Source of the DNA: JAHEGP01 sp963792875
Lineage (GTDB): Bacteria; Pseudomonadota; Gammaproteobacteria; Pseudomonadales; JAHEGP01
Assembly: GCA_963792875.1 (NCBI GenBank)
Contig: CAWBXV010000006.1
Span: forward strand, 620,001 to 684,000
Reading direction: 5' to 3'
DNA: 64,000 nt
The translations under genes were made by a program, and so were the position numbers. Shown in pieces: positions 1-9,014 of this stretch. Position 1 is the stretch's first letter; each line of letters starts with the position of its first letter. A model generated the notes under the pieces. It did no database searches. It worked only from the letters and a program-made list of their open reading frames with translations, and had not been told where the DNA came from.

Positions 1-2
1 CC

Positions 3-1811
3 ATGGAGGGCATACTGCGCAAAAACCTGGAGGCGGGCCTGACCCTCAAGGCGGGGTGCGGCATCGGCTACGAGTTTTCCACGTTGCGTCCGCGCGGCGC
101 CTACGTCTCCGGCGCGGGGGCGTACACCTCCGGTCCGCTCTCGTTCATGGATATCTACGACAAGATGTGCTTTACCGTCTCCTCTGCCGGCGGCCGCCGT
201 GGCGCGCAGATGGCGACTTTCGATATCGGCCACCCCGATGTGATCGAGTTCATCCGCGCCAAGCGTGAAGACGGCCGCCTGCGGCAGTTCAATCTCTCGC
301 TGCTGATCACCGATGAGTTCATGGCGGCCGTGCGAGACGACGTTGACTGGCACCTGGCGTTCCCGCTGCGGCCGGAAGAGAGCGCCGGCATTGATCTGGC
401 TGATGCTGCCGCCGTGGTCTGGCGGGACTGTCCTCACGAGGGCGATTACATCCGCGACGACCGCGGTCTGGTCGCCTGCAGGATTTCAAAGACGATCAGG
501 GCGCGCAAGTTGTGGAATGTCATCATGGCATCCACCTACGATTTTGCCGAGCCGGGTTTTATTCTGATCGACCGCGTCAACGAGCAGAACAACAACTGGT
601 TCTGCGAGGCCATCCGCGCAACCAATCCCTGCGGTGAGCAGCCCCTGCCGCCCTATGGCAGCTGTCTGCTGGGCTCTGTCAATCTGACCTGCTTCGTCAG
701 GGAGCCGTTCACGCCGCAGGCCTGGTTCGACTGGGAGGAGTTCCGCGCAGTGGTGAGCGTCTTCACCCGCATGCTGGACAACGTCGTGGAGATCAACGGC
801 CTGCCCCTGGAGCAGCAGCGCCACGAAATTGTCTCGAAGCGTCGGCACGGTATGGGCTTTCTGGGCCTGGGGTCGGCGATGACGCTGCTGGCCATGCGGT
901 ACGGCAGCGAGGAGTCGCTGGCGTTTACCGATCGCGTGAGTCGTGAAATGGCACTGGCGGGTTGGCGCACCGGCGTGGAACTGGCCCGTGAAAAGGGCTG
1001 TGCGCCGCTGCTGGAGCAGGAATTCGAGATCACCCCGCAGATGCTGCGCCAGCGGCCGGAAATGGCGCGGGATGGCGTGTGCGCGGGTGACAAACTGCCA
1101 GGCAGAGTGCTGCATGCCCGCTACAGCCGCTATATGCAGCGCATCGCCGAGGTCGACCCCCAGCTGGTGGCCGAGATGGAGCAGGTGGGCTGCCGCTTTA
1201 CCCACCACAGCTCGATAGCGCCGACGGGAACCATTTCACTGTCTCTGGCCAACAATGCCAGCAACGGCATTGAGCCCAGCTTTGCACATCACTATGCCCG
1301 CAATATTATCCGCCAGGGCAAGAAGACCAAGGAGAAGGTGGACGTCTACTCCTTCGAATTGCTGGCCTACCGGCACCTGGTCAATGGCAGCGCACAGCCC
1401 GGCGCCACCAATGCCGCCGACGCCCTGCCGGATTATTTCATCGCCGCCGACGACATCACACCGAAGCAGCACGTGGATGTCCAGGCCGCCGCGCAGCGCT
1501 GGATCGACTCGTCCATCTCCAAGACGGCCAATGTGCCCACCGATTATCCCTACGACGATTTCAAGGGCATCTATTTTTACGCGTACGAGCAGGGGCTCAA
1601 GGGCTGCACGACGTTCCGCTTCAACCCGGAGGCCTTTCAGGGCGTCCTGGTCAAGGAGCAGGATCTGGAAAACACCCTCTACCAGTTCAAACTGGCCGAC
1701 GGCACGACGCTGGAACTCAAAGGCAACGAAGAGGTCGAGTACGATGGTGAATTGCACTCGGCGGCCAACCTCTTTGATGCGCTCAAGGAGGGCTACTACG
1801 GCAGGCTCTAG
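3..1811 (+). CDS. nrdJa: Class II (B12-dependent) ribonucleotide reductase, large part NrdJa; 5' end outside the window
   Basis: Adenosylcobalamin-dependent reductase that makes deoxyribonucleotides without oxygen or a diiron subunit. The 602 visible residues contain the finger-loop active-site motif NPCGE (residues 208-212 of the visible part) with its Asn, Cys and Glu, followed by PYGSCLLGSVNL, typical of NrdJ. The first visible Met sits inside conserved sequence, so the true start lies upstream of base 1. The protein ends without the Cys-rich redox tail normally at the C terminus of a one-piece NrdJ. That tail is on the next gene, so this is the split NrdJa/NrdJb arrangement known from Pseudomonas. 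Family call is firm. Confidence 0.93.
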   Translation: MEGILRKNLEAGLTLKAGCGIGYEFSTLRPRGAYVSGAGAYTSGPLSFMDIYDKMCFTVSSAGGRRGAQMATFDIGHPDVIEFIRAKREDGRLRQFNLSLLITDEFMAAVRDDVDWHLAFPLRPEESAGIDLADAAAVVWRDCPHEGDYIRDDRGLVACRISKTIRARKLWNVIMASTYDFAEPGFILIDRVNEQNNNWFCEAIRATNPCGEQPLPPYGSCLLGSVNLTCFVREPFTPQAWFDWEEFRAVVSVFTRMLDNVVEINGLPLEQQRHEIVSKRRHGMGFLGLGSAMTLLAMRYGSEESLAFTDRVSREMALAGWRTGVELAREKGCAPLLEQEFEITPQMLRQRPEMARDGVCAGDKLPGRVLHARYSRYMQRIAEVDPQLVAEMEQVGCRFTHHSSIAPTGTISLSLANNASNGIEPSFAHHYARNIIRQGKKTKEKVDVYSFELLAYRHLVNGSAQPGATNAADALPDYFIAADDITPKQHVDVQAAAQRWIDSSISKTANVPTDYPYDDFKGIYFYAYEQGLKGCTTFRFNPEAFQGVLVKEQDLENTLYQFKLADGTTLELKGNEEVEYDGELHSAANLFDALKEGYYGRL

Positions 1812-1852
1812 CGTGATGCGCTCGGCGCTGCGCTCAGTGAAAACGGCAAGCG

Positions 1853-1874
1853 TAGCCCGCCACGGCGCGGGCTA
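1853..1874 (+). promoter_or_regulatory. Hairpin between nrdJa and nrdJb
   Basis: Perfect 8-bp inverted repeat TAGCCCGC / GCGGGCTA with a 6-base loop in the 93-bp gap between the two reductase genes. There is no T-tract, so it does not look like an intrinsic terminator. It could tune nrdJb expression or protect the upstream message. Function inferred only. Confidence 0.45.
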
Positions 1875-1904
1875 TTGAGACAACAGTACCCAAGAGTAAC
1901 GATC

Positions 1905-2606
1905 ATGCCTACAAAGATTAACCAGGAAATCGTCGGCTACAAGGTGGTGGATACCAAGGCAGCTGCCGCGAAAGAAGAAAAGACGGAAGTGCCGGAGAGC
2001 AATATTGTCCACATGCATGAAAAAGTGGACCGCCCCGAAATGCTGCATGGCTCGACATACAAGATCAAGACCCCGGGCGCTGAGCACGCCCTGTACATTA
2101 CCATTAACGATATGATCCTCAACCCGGGCACCGACCACGAGCTGCGCCGCCCCTTTGAGATCTTCATCAACTCCAAGAATATGGACCACTTCCAGTGGGT
2201 GGTGGCGTTGACCCGGGTTATATCGGCGGTGTTCCGCAAGGGCGGCGACGTCACCTTTCTGGTCGAGGAGATGAAGGCCGTGTTCGATCCCCAGGGAGGC
2301 TACTTCAAGAAGGGCGGCCGCTTTATGCCCTCCCTGGTGGCCGAGATCGGGCACGCCATCGAGGCCCACATGAAGATGATCGGGTTGATTCGGGACGATG
2401 AGCTCGATGAGCACACCCGCAAGCTGCTGCAGCAAAAGCGCGACGAATATGAGGCCAATGAGAGTCAGTCGGCCAAGTCTCAGCAAGGCGCCGCCGGTGA
2501 GTTTCCCGCCGGCGCGCAGCTGTGCAACAAGTGCCATACCAAGGCCAGCATTCTGATGGACGGCTGCCTGACCTGCCTCAATTGCGGCGACTCCAAGTGC
2601 TCTTGA
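1905..2606 (+). CDS. nrdJb: Class II ribonucleotide reductase, C-terminal part NrdJb
   Basis: Second half of the split B12-dependent ribonucleotide reductase, 233 residues. The last 30 residues hold two CxxC-type pairs (CNKCHTKAS then CLTCLNCGDSKC). In class II enzymes these form the redox tail that re-reduces the active-site disulfide. The rest (TYKIKTPGAEHALYITIND...) matches the C-terminal domain of NrdJ. ATG at 1905 is chosen because MPTKINQEIVGYKVV is the conserved beginning; the frame is open about ten codons further upstream without an obvious RBS. It must act together with NrdJa, and the 93-bp gap implies cotranscription. Confidence 0.9.
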   Translation: MPTKINQEIVGYKVVDTKAAAAKEEKTEVPESNIVHMHEKVDRPEMLHGSTYKIKTPGAEHALYITINDMILNPGTDHELRRPFEIFINSKNMDHFQWVVALTRVISAVFRKGGDVTFLVEEMKAVFDPQGGYFKKGGRFMPSLVAEIGHAIEAHMKMIGLIRDDELDEHTRKLLQQKRDEYEANESQSAKSQQGAAGEFPAGAQLCNKCHTKASILMDGCLTCLNCGDSKCS

Positions 2607-2644
2607 GCACAGGGAGTTCCGTGAAGGGCGCCCCGCGGTCGACC

Positions 2645-3925
2645 TTATAGCTGCCGGAAGGCTTGTGCGGCCGCGGCCAGCGCCTCATCGATGAGCGCTT
2701 CGCTGTGGGCGGCGGAGACGAATCCCGCCTCGTAGGACGCGGGAGCGAAATAGACGCCCTGGTCGAGCATGAGGTGAAAGAAGCGGTTGAAGCGCTCGGT
2801 GTCGCAGGCCATCACCTGCTGATAGTTGGTGACGCGCGTCTCGTCGGTAAAGAAGAAACCAAACATCGAGCCGACGTGATTGGTTGTCAGGGGGATACCC
2901 GCGGCGGCCGCCTCGCGCTCGAGGCCCGCCACCAGTTGTTCGGTGCGCTGGAACAGCGGCTGGTAGAATCCCGGGGTGCTGATCAGATCCAGCGTGGCGA
3001 GGCCTGCAGCCATCGCTACGGGATTGCCCGACAGCGTTCCCGCCTGGTAGACCGGGCCCTCGGGGGCGAGCTGCCGCATGATCGCTTCCCTGCCGCCGAA
3101 GGCGCCGACCGGCATTCCCCCGCCGATCACTTTGCCCAGCGTGGTCAGGTCTGGCTCGACCCCGTAGTAGCCCTGGGCGCCGCCAAGGCCCAGGCGAAAG
3201 CCGGTCATGACTTCGTCGAAAATGAGTACGGCACCGCTGGCGGTGCAGTGGCTGCGCAGGGCCTCGAGAAAGCCAGGCAGCGGCGGCACGCAATTCATAT
3301 TGCCCGCGACCGGCTCGACGATCACCGCGGCGACTTCACTGCCCAGCTGCGCAAAGGCCTGTGCCAGGGCCTCCACATCATTGTAGGGCAGGGTTGTGGT
3401 GTGGGCGGCGAGGCAGGCCGGGACGCCGGGAGAGCTGGGTACGCCGAAGGTCAGAGCGCCGGAGCCGGCCTTGATCAGCAGGGAGTCGGAATGGCCGTGG
3501 TAGCAGCCTTCGAACTTGATGATCCGGTCCCGACCGGTGTGTCCGCGAGCCAGGCGTATCGCGCTCATGGTCGCTTCGGTGCCGGAGTTGACCATGCGTA
3601 CCCGCTCCATGCCGGAGAGGGCGTCGCATAGCCGCCTTGCCATAGTGATCTCGATCTCGGTGGGGGCGCCGAAGCTGAGACCGCGCTCGGCAGCTGTCGC
3701 GACGGCCTCGATCACGGTGGGGTGGGCGTGCCCCAGAATCATCGGCCCCCAGGACAGCACGAAATCGAGGTAGGCCTTGCCATCGACATCGAACAGGTGG
3801 GCGCCTCTGGCTCTCTCGATGAATACTGGCGTCCCACCCACGGCCTTGAATGCCCGCACCGGTGAATTGACGCCGCCGGGAATGAAGCGGCGAGCTTCCA
3901 AGAAGAGGTCGTTGCTGCGGGACAT
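2645..3925 (-). CDS. hemL: Glutamate-1-semialdehyde 2,1-aminomutase
   Basis: PLP enzyme that converts glutamate-1-semialdehyde to 5-aminolevulinate, the last step of the C5 route into tetrapyrroles. At 426 residues it has the family length. The catalytic lysine is K265 in TLGKVIGGG, with FDEVMTGFR before it binding the cofactor and VNSGTEA near residues 112-118. It is the last gene of a minus-strand group clcA-hemJ-hemL, only 16 bases after hemJ. It converges with nrdJb; no clear terminator is visible between them. In this organism it would feed heme and possibly the corrin needed by NrdJ. Confidence 0.97.
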   Translation of the reverse strand: MSRSNDLFLEARRFIPGGVNSPVRAFKAVGGTPVFIERARGAHLFDVDGKAYLDFVLSWGPMILGHAHPTVIEAVATAAERGLSFGAPTEIEITMARRLCDALSGMERVRMVNSGTEATMSAIRLARGHTGRDRIIKFEGCYHGHSDSLLIKAGSGALTFGVPSSPGVPACLAAHTTTLPYNDVEALAQAFAQLGSEVAAVIVEPVAGNMNCVPPLPGFLEALRSHCTASGAVLIFDEVMTGFRLGLGGAQGYYGVEPDLTTLGKVIGGGMPVGAFGGREAIMRQLAPEGPVYQAGTLSGNPVAMAAGLATLDLISTPGFYQPLFQRTEQLVAGLEREAAAAGIPLTTNHVGSMFGFFFTDETRVTNYQQVMACDTERFNRFFHLMLDQGVYFAPASYEAGFVSAAHSEALIDEALAAAAQAFRQL

Positions 3926-3941
3926 GGGGCCTACCTGACTG

Positions 3942-4361
3942 TCAGAGGGGTTTTACAACGGCGAGGATGACGATGCCGAACAAGAATAACACTGGCAACT
4001 CATTGAACCAGCGATAAAAAACGTGACTCCTGCGATTGCTGCCCGCAGCGAACTGCCTGCGGATGGCACCGCAGGTCAGATGGTACGCGATCAAGCCGAT
4101 GACCAGGGTGAACTTGGCGTGGAACCAGTGCGCCTGCAGATAGTAGCCTGGGTTGAGCGCCACCAGACACAGGCCCAGCACGACGGTGAGGACCGCAAAG
4201 ATTCCGGTGAAACGGTACAGCTTGCGCTCCATGATGGCCAGCTGTGCGTGCACGGCGGCGTCGTCGCTCATGGCGTGATAGACGAACAGCCTGGGCAGAT
4301 AAAAAATGCCCGCGAACCAGCACACCACGAAGGCAATATGAAAGGCTTTTAGCCACAGCAT
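3942..4361 (-). CDS. hemJ: HemJ-type protoporphyrinogen IX oxidase, membrane protein
   Basis: 139-residue integral membrane protein with four hydrophobic segments, matching the HemJ (UPF0093) family that oxidises protoporphyrinogen IX to protoporphyrin IX in many bacteria lacking HemY or HemG. The family's N-terminal LKAFHI (His8), the WFAGIFYLPRLFVYH run and a conserved Lys near residue 83 in WFHAKF are present. The start is the ATG that overlaps the clcA stop (TGATG), which fits translational coupling. The open frame upstream of it is not family-like. Position directly before hemL supports a heme role. Confidence 0.9.
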   Translation of the reverse strand: MLWLKAFHIAFVVCWFAGIFYLPRLFVYHAMSDDAAVHAQLAIMERKLYRFTGIFAVLTVVLGLCLVALNPGYYLQAHWFHAKFTLVIGLIAYHLTCGAIRRQFAAGSNRRSHVFYRWFNELPVLFLFGIVILAVVKPL

Positions 4362-6148
4362 CAGGTCTTGGCTCCCTGGCGGTGATAGATGAAGGTCTCG
4401 ATGTCCTTGCGGGTGATGACGCCGATATTGGCATGCAGCAGGTACGCGTGCTTGGAGCGCACCAGCACCTCGTCCCGGCCGCTTCTCAGCATCTCCCGCC
4501 ATGCCTGGTTGAGGTCGGACCGAGGGTCGATGGCTGCCACGGTGCGGGCCCCCTTGATCGTTGTGAGGTCCACGGTGTCCTCGTGCGGGCTTGCTTCCAG
4601 TGCCTCCTCGATGGCGCTGCGAAGCATCAGGTGTGAACTGTCGTTATCGTCGCACACGATCCATTCGGGCAGTGGCGCCATCAGTTCGAGCAGCGCGGCG
4701 CGGGACATGTGGCGCTGGCCGACCGCGACCTGGGTGTTCATCAGGCTCGACACGCCAAGGCGCTTGAGAGCCTGGCTGACCGGATCCTGCTCCAACAGGA
4801 TGCCCTGTTGCTGCAGGACGGCAGTGACGGCGGATGGCTGGTGGAATACCTCCCGGTGAAAGATATTCGCAATGGTAATTGCCAGCAGGCCGGGAAAAAT
4901 GACCCCCGGGCTGTACGTCAGCTCCAGCAGCGTCATCAGGGCGGCCAGGGGCGCGTTGAGTACGGCGCCCATCATAGCGGCCATGCCCAGCAGTGCATAG
5001 AGCATGGTAGAGCCGCCCAGCGCCGGCGCCACCATGTGCACGGTCTGGCCCAGCAGGGAGCCAATGCTCGCCCCGATGAAAAGATTCGGGCTGATCATGC
5101 CGCCGGGCATGCCCAAACCCACGCTCGCGGCGGTGGTTACGAGCTTTGCCATGATGATAGTGGACAGTATCAGGGGCGGGGCGGGGGACGAGAGCATCTG
5201 CTCCAGCATGGGGTAGCCCGCGCCCAGAATACGTGGTGAGAACATCGCCAGCGTACCTGTCAGCATGCCGGCCAGCGTCAGCCTCAGCCAAATCGGGCGG
5301 TTGCTGAACGTCAGGCAATAGCGCTGGATGCGCACGAAGCTGGCGCTGGCGATGGCGACCAGTGAAGCGAGCACGGCCGCGACGGCCAGGTCCAGCATCC
5401 CCGTTTCGACGATGTCGGGGAGCTGGATATAGGGCGCGGCGCCGTAGGTGAGGCGCGTGAGGGCGGTGCCGGCGACCGCGGCGAGAATCACCGGCATAAA
5501 GCCAGTGATGCTGTATTCCACCAGTACCACCTCCATGGCAAAGATGACGCCCGCGATGGGGGTATTGAACGTGGCAGCGATGGCCGCGGCAGTGCCGCTG
5601 CCCACGAGGATGCGCAGGCTGTTGTGGGGCAGGCGCAGCGCTTGCCCGAGGAAACTGTTGGTGGCGGAGCCGATGTGAACTGCCGGCCCTTCGCGGCCGA
5701 CCGATTGCGCTGACAGCGCGCAGGCCAGTCCCCCGAGGAACTGTACCACGCCATTGCGCCAGGGCATTTTGCCGTCGTGATTGTGCGCGTGATAGACGAC
5801 GTGGGGCAGTCCGGTGTGGCGGTACTGGGGCTGCAGGAGTTGCAGGGCCAGGCCTATGAGCATTCCCCCCGCGGCGGGAGCCAGAAACAGTACCAGCGTG
5901 GGCAGGGAATCGATCTGCTCCGGGCCGAGCCGGTTTTTTTCGCTGACCGGATACAACGCGGCGAGGCCGAATTCAAAGCATTTGCGGAAAGCGATCACGG
6001 TAGTACCCGCCGCCAAGCCGGCTGCGAGCCCGAGCAGTGCATACTCGAAAGGCGCCTCGCCGGTAGCAAGGCGCTCCCGGTAGTGGCGCAGGCCGCGATT
6101 CATGCGGCGTGACAGGATGTCCATTGATCGTTGCAACGTGCGCTTCAT
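4361..6148 (-). CDS. ClC-family chloride channel or Cl-/H+ antiporter with C-terminal CBS pair
   Basis: 595-residue ClC protein. The selectivity-filter motif GREGP lies at 151-155, with E153 matching the gating glutamate, and GMPGGMISPNLF resembles the GxFxP region. Residues about 450-590 look like two CBS domains, which bind adenine nucleotides in other ClC proteins. The segment FNTPIAGVIFAMEVV (194-208) aligns with the E. coli ClcA segment that ends in two glutamates. The second, the proton glutamate E203, is Val here, as in animal channel-type ClCs. It starts the group clcA-hemJ-hemL and is divergent from argC. Transport mode is undetermined. Confidence 0.9.
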   Translation of the reverse strand: MKRTLQRSMDILSRRMNRGLRHYRERLATGEAPFEYALLGLAAGLAAGTTVIAFRKCFEFGLAALYPVSEKNRLGPEQIDSLPTLVLFLAPAAGGMLIGLALQLLQPQYRHTGLPHVVYHAHNHDGKMPWRNGVVQFLGGLACALSAQSVGREGPAVHIGSATNSFLGQALRLPHNSLRILVGSGTAAAIAATFNTPIAGVIFAMEVVLVEYSITGFMPVILAAVAGTALTRLTYGAAPYIQLPDIVETGMLDLAVAAVLASLVAIASASFVRIQRYCLTFSNRPIWLRLTLAGMLTGTLAMFSPRILGAGYPMLEQMLSSPAPPLILSTIIMAKLVTTAASVGLGMPGGMISPNLFIGASIGSLLGQTVHMVAPALGGSTMLYALLGMAAMMGAVLNAPLAALMTLLELTYSPGVIFPGLLAITIANIFHREVFHQPSAVTAVLQQQGILLEQDPVSQALKRLGVSSLMNTQVAVGQRHMSRAALLELMAPLPEWIVCDDNDSSHLMLRSAIEEALEASPHEDTVDLTTIKGARTVAAIDPRSDLNQAWREMLRSGRDEVLVRSKHAYLLHANIGVITRKDIETFIYHRQGAKT

Positions 6149-6258
6149 GGGCGGCTCAAGATGATTTATCGATGCCGATGGTTTACGATGCCGCCGGGTG
6201 CAGGCGCTAGCCTCTGTTTGTCGCGGTCAATGGTAATGCAATTGTCGGGAGGTTGTCA

Positions 6259-7290
6259 GTGATCAAGGCTGCTGTCGTCGGTGGTACCGGTTATACGGGA
6301 GTAGAATTACTGCGGATACTGGTGGCACACCCCGAAGTGCAGTTGCGGGTGATTACCTCCAGGGCCGAGGCGGGGCTGCCGGTGGCGGACCTTTTTCCCA
6401 GCTTGCGTGGCCATTGCGATCTGGCCTTCGTCGCTCCCCGCGGGGACGAACTGGCGGATTGCGACGTGGTGTTTTTCGCTACGCCGCATGGCGTGGCACA
6501 GGCGATGCTGCCCGATGTGTGGCGCAGCGAGGCACGCGTGATCGATTTGAGCGCAGACTTCAGGATTCGCGATGCCGCCCTGTGGCAGGCCTGGTATGGA
6601 CAGGTCCATGCTTGCCCGGAGCTGCTCGGTGAGGCCGTGTACGGTCTGCCGGAGCAGAACCGGCAGGCCATTGCGGCTGCCAGGCTGGTAGCCTGCCCGG
6701 GGTGTTATCCCACTGCGGTGCAGTTGGGATTCAAGCCCCTGCTCGAGGCCGGCATCGTGTCTCCCGCCGGCCTTATCGCCAATGCGGCCTCCGGTGTCAG
6801 CGGGGCCGGGCGGCAGGCCAGAGTGGCGGCACTCTTTGCCGAGATGGGCGAGAGTTTCAGCGCTTACGCCGCCTCTGGTCACCGGCACCAGCCGGAAATC
6901 GAGCAGGGTTTGCGTGCCATGGCGGGAACGGATGTCGACTTGACCTTCGTTCCGCATCTGGTCCCGATGACGCGTGGGATTCATGCGACGCTGTACGCGC
7001 GCCTGAACGTCGCCGAAGTCGACGTTCAGGAAATCTTCGAGGCCGCCTATTGCGACGAACCCTTCGTCGATGTGCTGCCGCCGGGTTCTCATCCCGAAAC
7101 GCGCACGGTGCGGGGCTCCAATATGTGCCGCCTGGCGGTGCATCGCCCCGGCGACGGTGCTACCGTGGTGGTGCTGTCCGTCATCGACAACCTTGCCAAG
7201 GGCGCATCGACGCAGGCGGTGCAGAATATGAACATCATGTTTGGCCTGGATGAAAAGCTGGGTCTGGGCGGCGTGGCCCTGATGCCCTGA
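6259..7290 (+). CDS. argC: N-acetyl-gamma-glutamyl-phosphate reductase
   Basis: NADPH-dependent reductase of arginine biosynthesis acting on N-acetylglutamyl phosphate. The dinucleotide motif GGTGYTG is at the N terminus, the catalytic cysteine (C149) is in ACPGCYPT, and SGHRHQPEIEQ is the late signature. At 343 residues it has family length. A GTG start at 6259 is preferred because the Shine-Dalgarno GGAGG (6248-6252) lies six bases upstream. A TTG at 6253 would sit on top of it. It heads a plus-strand run with a DUF6776-like gene, a bactofilin and erpA, the order seen in Pseudomonas. Confidence 0.97.
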   Translation: MIKAAVVGGTGYTGVELLRILVAHPEVQLRVITSRAEAGLPVADLFPSLRGHCDLAFVAPRGDELADCDVVFFATPHGVAQAMLPDVWRSEARVIDLSADFRIRDAALWQAWYGQVHACPELLGEAVYGLPEQNRQAIAAARLVACPGCYPTAVQLGFKPLLEAGIVSPAGLIANAASGVSGAGRQARVAALFAEMGESFSAYAASGHRHQPEIEQGLRAMAGTDVDLTFVPHLVPMTRGIHATLYARLNVAEVDVQEIFEAAYCDEPFVDVLPPGSHPETRTVRGSNMCRLAVHRPGDGATVVVLSVIDNLAKGASTQAVQNMNIMFGLDEKLGLGGVALMP

Positions 7291-7304
7291 GGCCTGGCTG
7301 GACG

Positions 7305-8036
7305 ATGCGAGCAGGAGAATTCTCGAGCCGTGTGCCGGTGCTGGCGCGCGCAGCGCGGAAGTGGCTGGTGCGAGTTGGAGCTCTGGCCGCGGCGTCGTTC
7401 TGTGTGTGGCTGGCCTACGGTCAGGGTTACCAGCGGGGGCTGGCCATGCACCCCATTCTGCAGTTGGAACTGGAAGACCTGCGCGAGCGAAAGCGGGAAG
7501 CGGATCACCTGATCGCGCAGCTCAGCCAGGAGACGGTCAAGTTGCGTCAAGGCGCCAGAATCGATCGCGACGTCGCCAGGCAGGTCAGGGAAACGGTGCT
7601 TGCGACTAACGAGGACATGGCCGCACTCAAGGAGGAGATAGCGTTCTATCGAAGCCTGATGGCGCCCTCGGCAACAGAGCAGGGGTTGGGGATCCGCAGC
7701 TTCGAGGTCCGAGCGGCGTCGGAACCTCGGCACTATCAGTTCGAGCTGGTGCTGCAGCAGCGTGCGTCAAAGCACAAAACCCTGCGGGGGGCGCTCGATT
7801 TAAGTGTCGGAGGGCGGGTTAACGGGAAGGATGTTGTATTATCCTTGAAAGAGCTGTCCGCTGATCCTGCGGTGCAGAATGTGCCCTTTAAGTTCATGTA
7901 CTTTCAGAATCTGCGCGGCGACCTGTGGTTGCCAGAGGGCTTTGAGCCAGAGAGTATCGCCGTTCAGGCCAGAACCTGGGGCAGGCCCAGCGTGCGCATT
8001 GAGGACAGTTTTACCTGGTTGGTTGACAAGGATTAA
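7305..8036 (+). CDS. Membrane-anchored coiled-coil protein, DUF6776-like
   Basis: 243 residues of unknown function. A single hydrophobic segment at about 20-42 is followed by a charged, heptad-like stretch (about 50-110) predicted as coiled coil, then a C-terminal beta-rich domain ending SVRIEDSFTWLVDKD. The short N terminus is basic, so the C-terminal part should face the periplasm. It lies 14 bases after argC and its stop is only 5 bases before the bactofilin start, so the two are probably cotranslated. Homologues in the same place next to a bactofilin are known in Pseudomonas. A scaffold role with the bactofilin is inference. Confidence 0.75.
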   Translation: MRAGEFSSRVPVLARAARKWLVRVGALAAASFCVWLAYGQGYQRGLAMHPILQLELEDLRERKREADHLIAQLSQETVKLRQGARIDRDVARQVRETVLATNEDMAALKEEIAFYRSLMAPSATEQGLGIRSFEVRAASEPRHYQFELVLQQRASKHKTLRGALDLSVGGRVNGKDVVLSLKELSADPAVQNVPFKFMYFQNLRGDLWLPEGFEPESIAVQARTWGRPSVRIEDSFTWLVDKD

Positions 8037-8041
8037 CGGTG

Positions 8042-8461
8042 ATGTGGGGAAGCGCTAATAGGAAATTGCGTTCCAAGCGGACGACGTTGCTTGCGCGGGG
8101 CACTGTCGTCGAGGGGACCGTCAAATTCGAGGGGTGCCTTGAAATCGAGGGCACGGTACACGGCAATGTCTATGCGCATCATGGTGATGACGCCACGCTG
8201 GTCCGGGTGCTGGAGAGCGGGCAGGTGAACGGCGAGATCAGGGCGCCGGCAGTGATTATCAATGGTACCGTGCGGGGTGACGTCTATGCCTTCGAGCAGC
8301 TGGAGCTGGCGGCCAACGCGGTAGTCGATGGCGATGTTCACTATCATCTGCTCGAAATGCTCAAGGGTGCCCAGGTCAATGGAGCGCTGGTGCGTCAGGA
8401 AGGCGGCGACATCATTCAGGGCAGCGCCCTTGCCCTGCCGACAGTTCAGGGTAGTAGTTGA
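8042..8461 (+). CDS. Bactofilin (polymer-forming cytoskeletal protein)
   Basis: 139-residue bactofilin. The central part is the repeated beta-helix type pattern (GTVVEGTVKFEGCLEIEGTVHG, then GEIRAPAVIINGTVRGDVYA), flanked by short disordered ends. Bactofilins self-assemble into filaments without nucleotide and often position cell-wall enzymes at the membrane. ATG at 8042 is chosen; a GTG three bases earlier is also possible. The AAGGA at 8028-8032 serves either. It is tightly coupled to the preceding membrane coiled-coil gene, and an M23 endopeptidase is encoded about 3 kb away on the other strand. Confidence 0.93.
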   Translation: MWGSANRKLRSKRTTLLARGTVVEGTVKFEGCLEIEGTVHGNVYAHHGDDATLVRVLESGQVNGEIRAPAVIINGTVRGDVYAFEQLELAANAVVDGDVHYHLLEMLKGAQVNGALVRQEGGDIIQGSALALPTVQGSS

Positions 8462-8546
8462 CCAAAACAGTCGGATTAACCGATAATGAGGCGACTTGGG
8501 GTTTTTATGGCCAGGTTAAGTCGGATGATTCGAGAGGTAGTGGCAA

Positions 8547-8900
8547 ATGCCATCGGCGGAGGTTTTCGTACCAACGGCGCTGTCCTTCACTGATCGTGCG
8601 GCAGCCAAGGTGCGCGCACTGATTGCGGAAGAGGGCAACGAGCAGCTCAAGTTGCGGGTGTTCGTCACCGGGGGCGGGTGTTCGGGTTTTCAATACGGTT
8701 TTACTTTCGATGAATTACAGGCCGATGATGATACCGAAGTGAAAAAGGGCGGGGTATCTCTGCTGGTCGATTCCTTGAGCTATCAGTATCTTGCTGGTGC
8801 GGAAGTCGATTACAGCGAGGGTCTGCAGGGTTCACGGTTCCTGGTATCCAACCCCAATGCGTCGACGACCTGCGGCTGTGGTTCCTCCTTTTCAATCTAG
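8547..8900 (+). CDS. erpA: Iron-sulfur cluster insertion protein ErpA
   Basis: A-type carrier that delivers Fe-S clusters to apo-targets such as IspG. 117 residues with the three invariant cysteines C45 (TGGGCSGF), C109 and C111 (TTCGCGSSF). Start ATG has a GAGAGGT Shine-Dalgarno about eight bases upstream (8532-8538). It is 85 bases after the bactofilin gene, a larger gap than the rest of the run, so it may have its own promoter. It converges with the K+ channel gene. Confidence 0.96.
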   Translation: MPSAEVFVPTALSFTDRAAAKVRALIAEEGNEQLKLRVFVTGGGCSGFQYGFTFDELQADDDTEVKKGGVSLLVDSLSYQYLAGAEVDYSEGLQGSRFLVSNPNASTTCGCGSSFSI

Positions 8901-9014
8901 CCTCAGGCTTCCGCTGCCTGTCCGTGGTCTTATCGCCACTCCTCTCGTGTAACCTCTGCGTCCATCTCTGTCGGCAAAGCCGGGCGAGTGGCAGGATGCC
9001 CCTGGCGCGATGGA

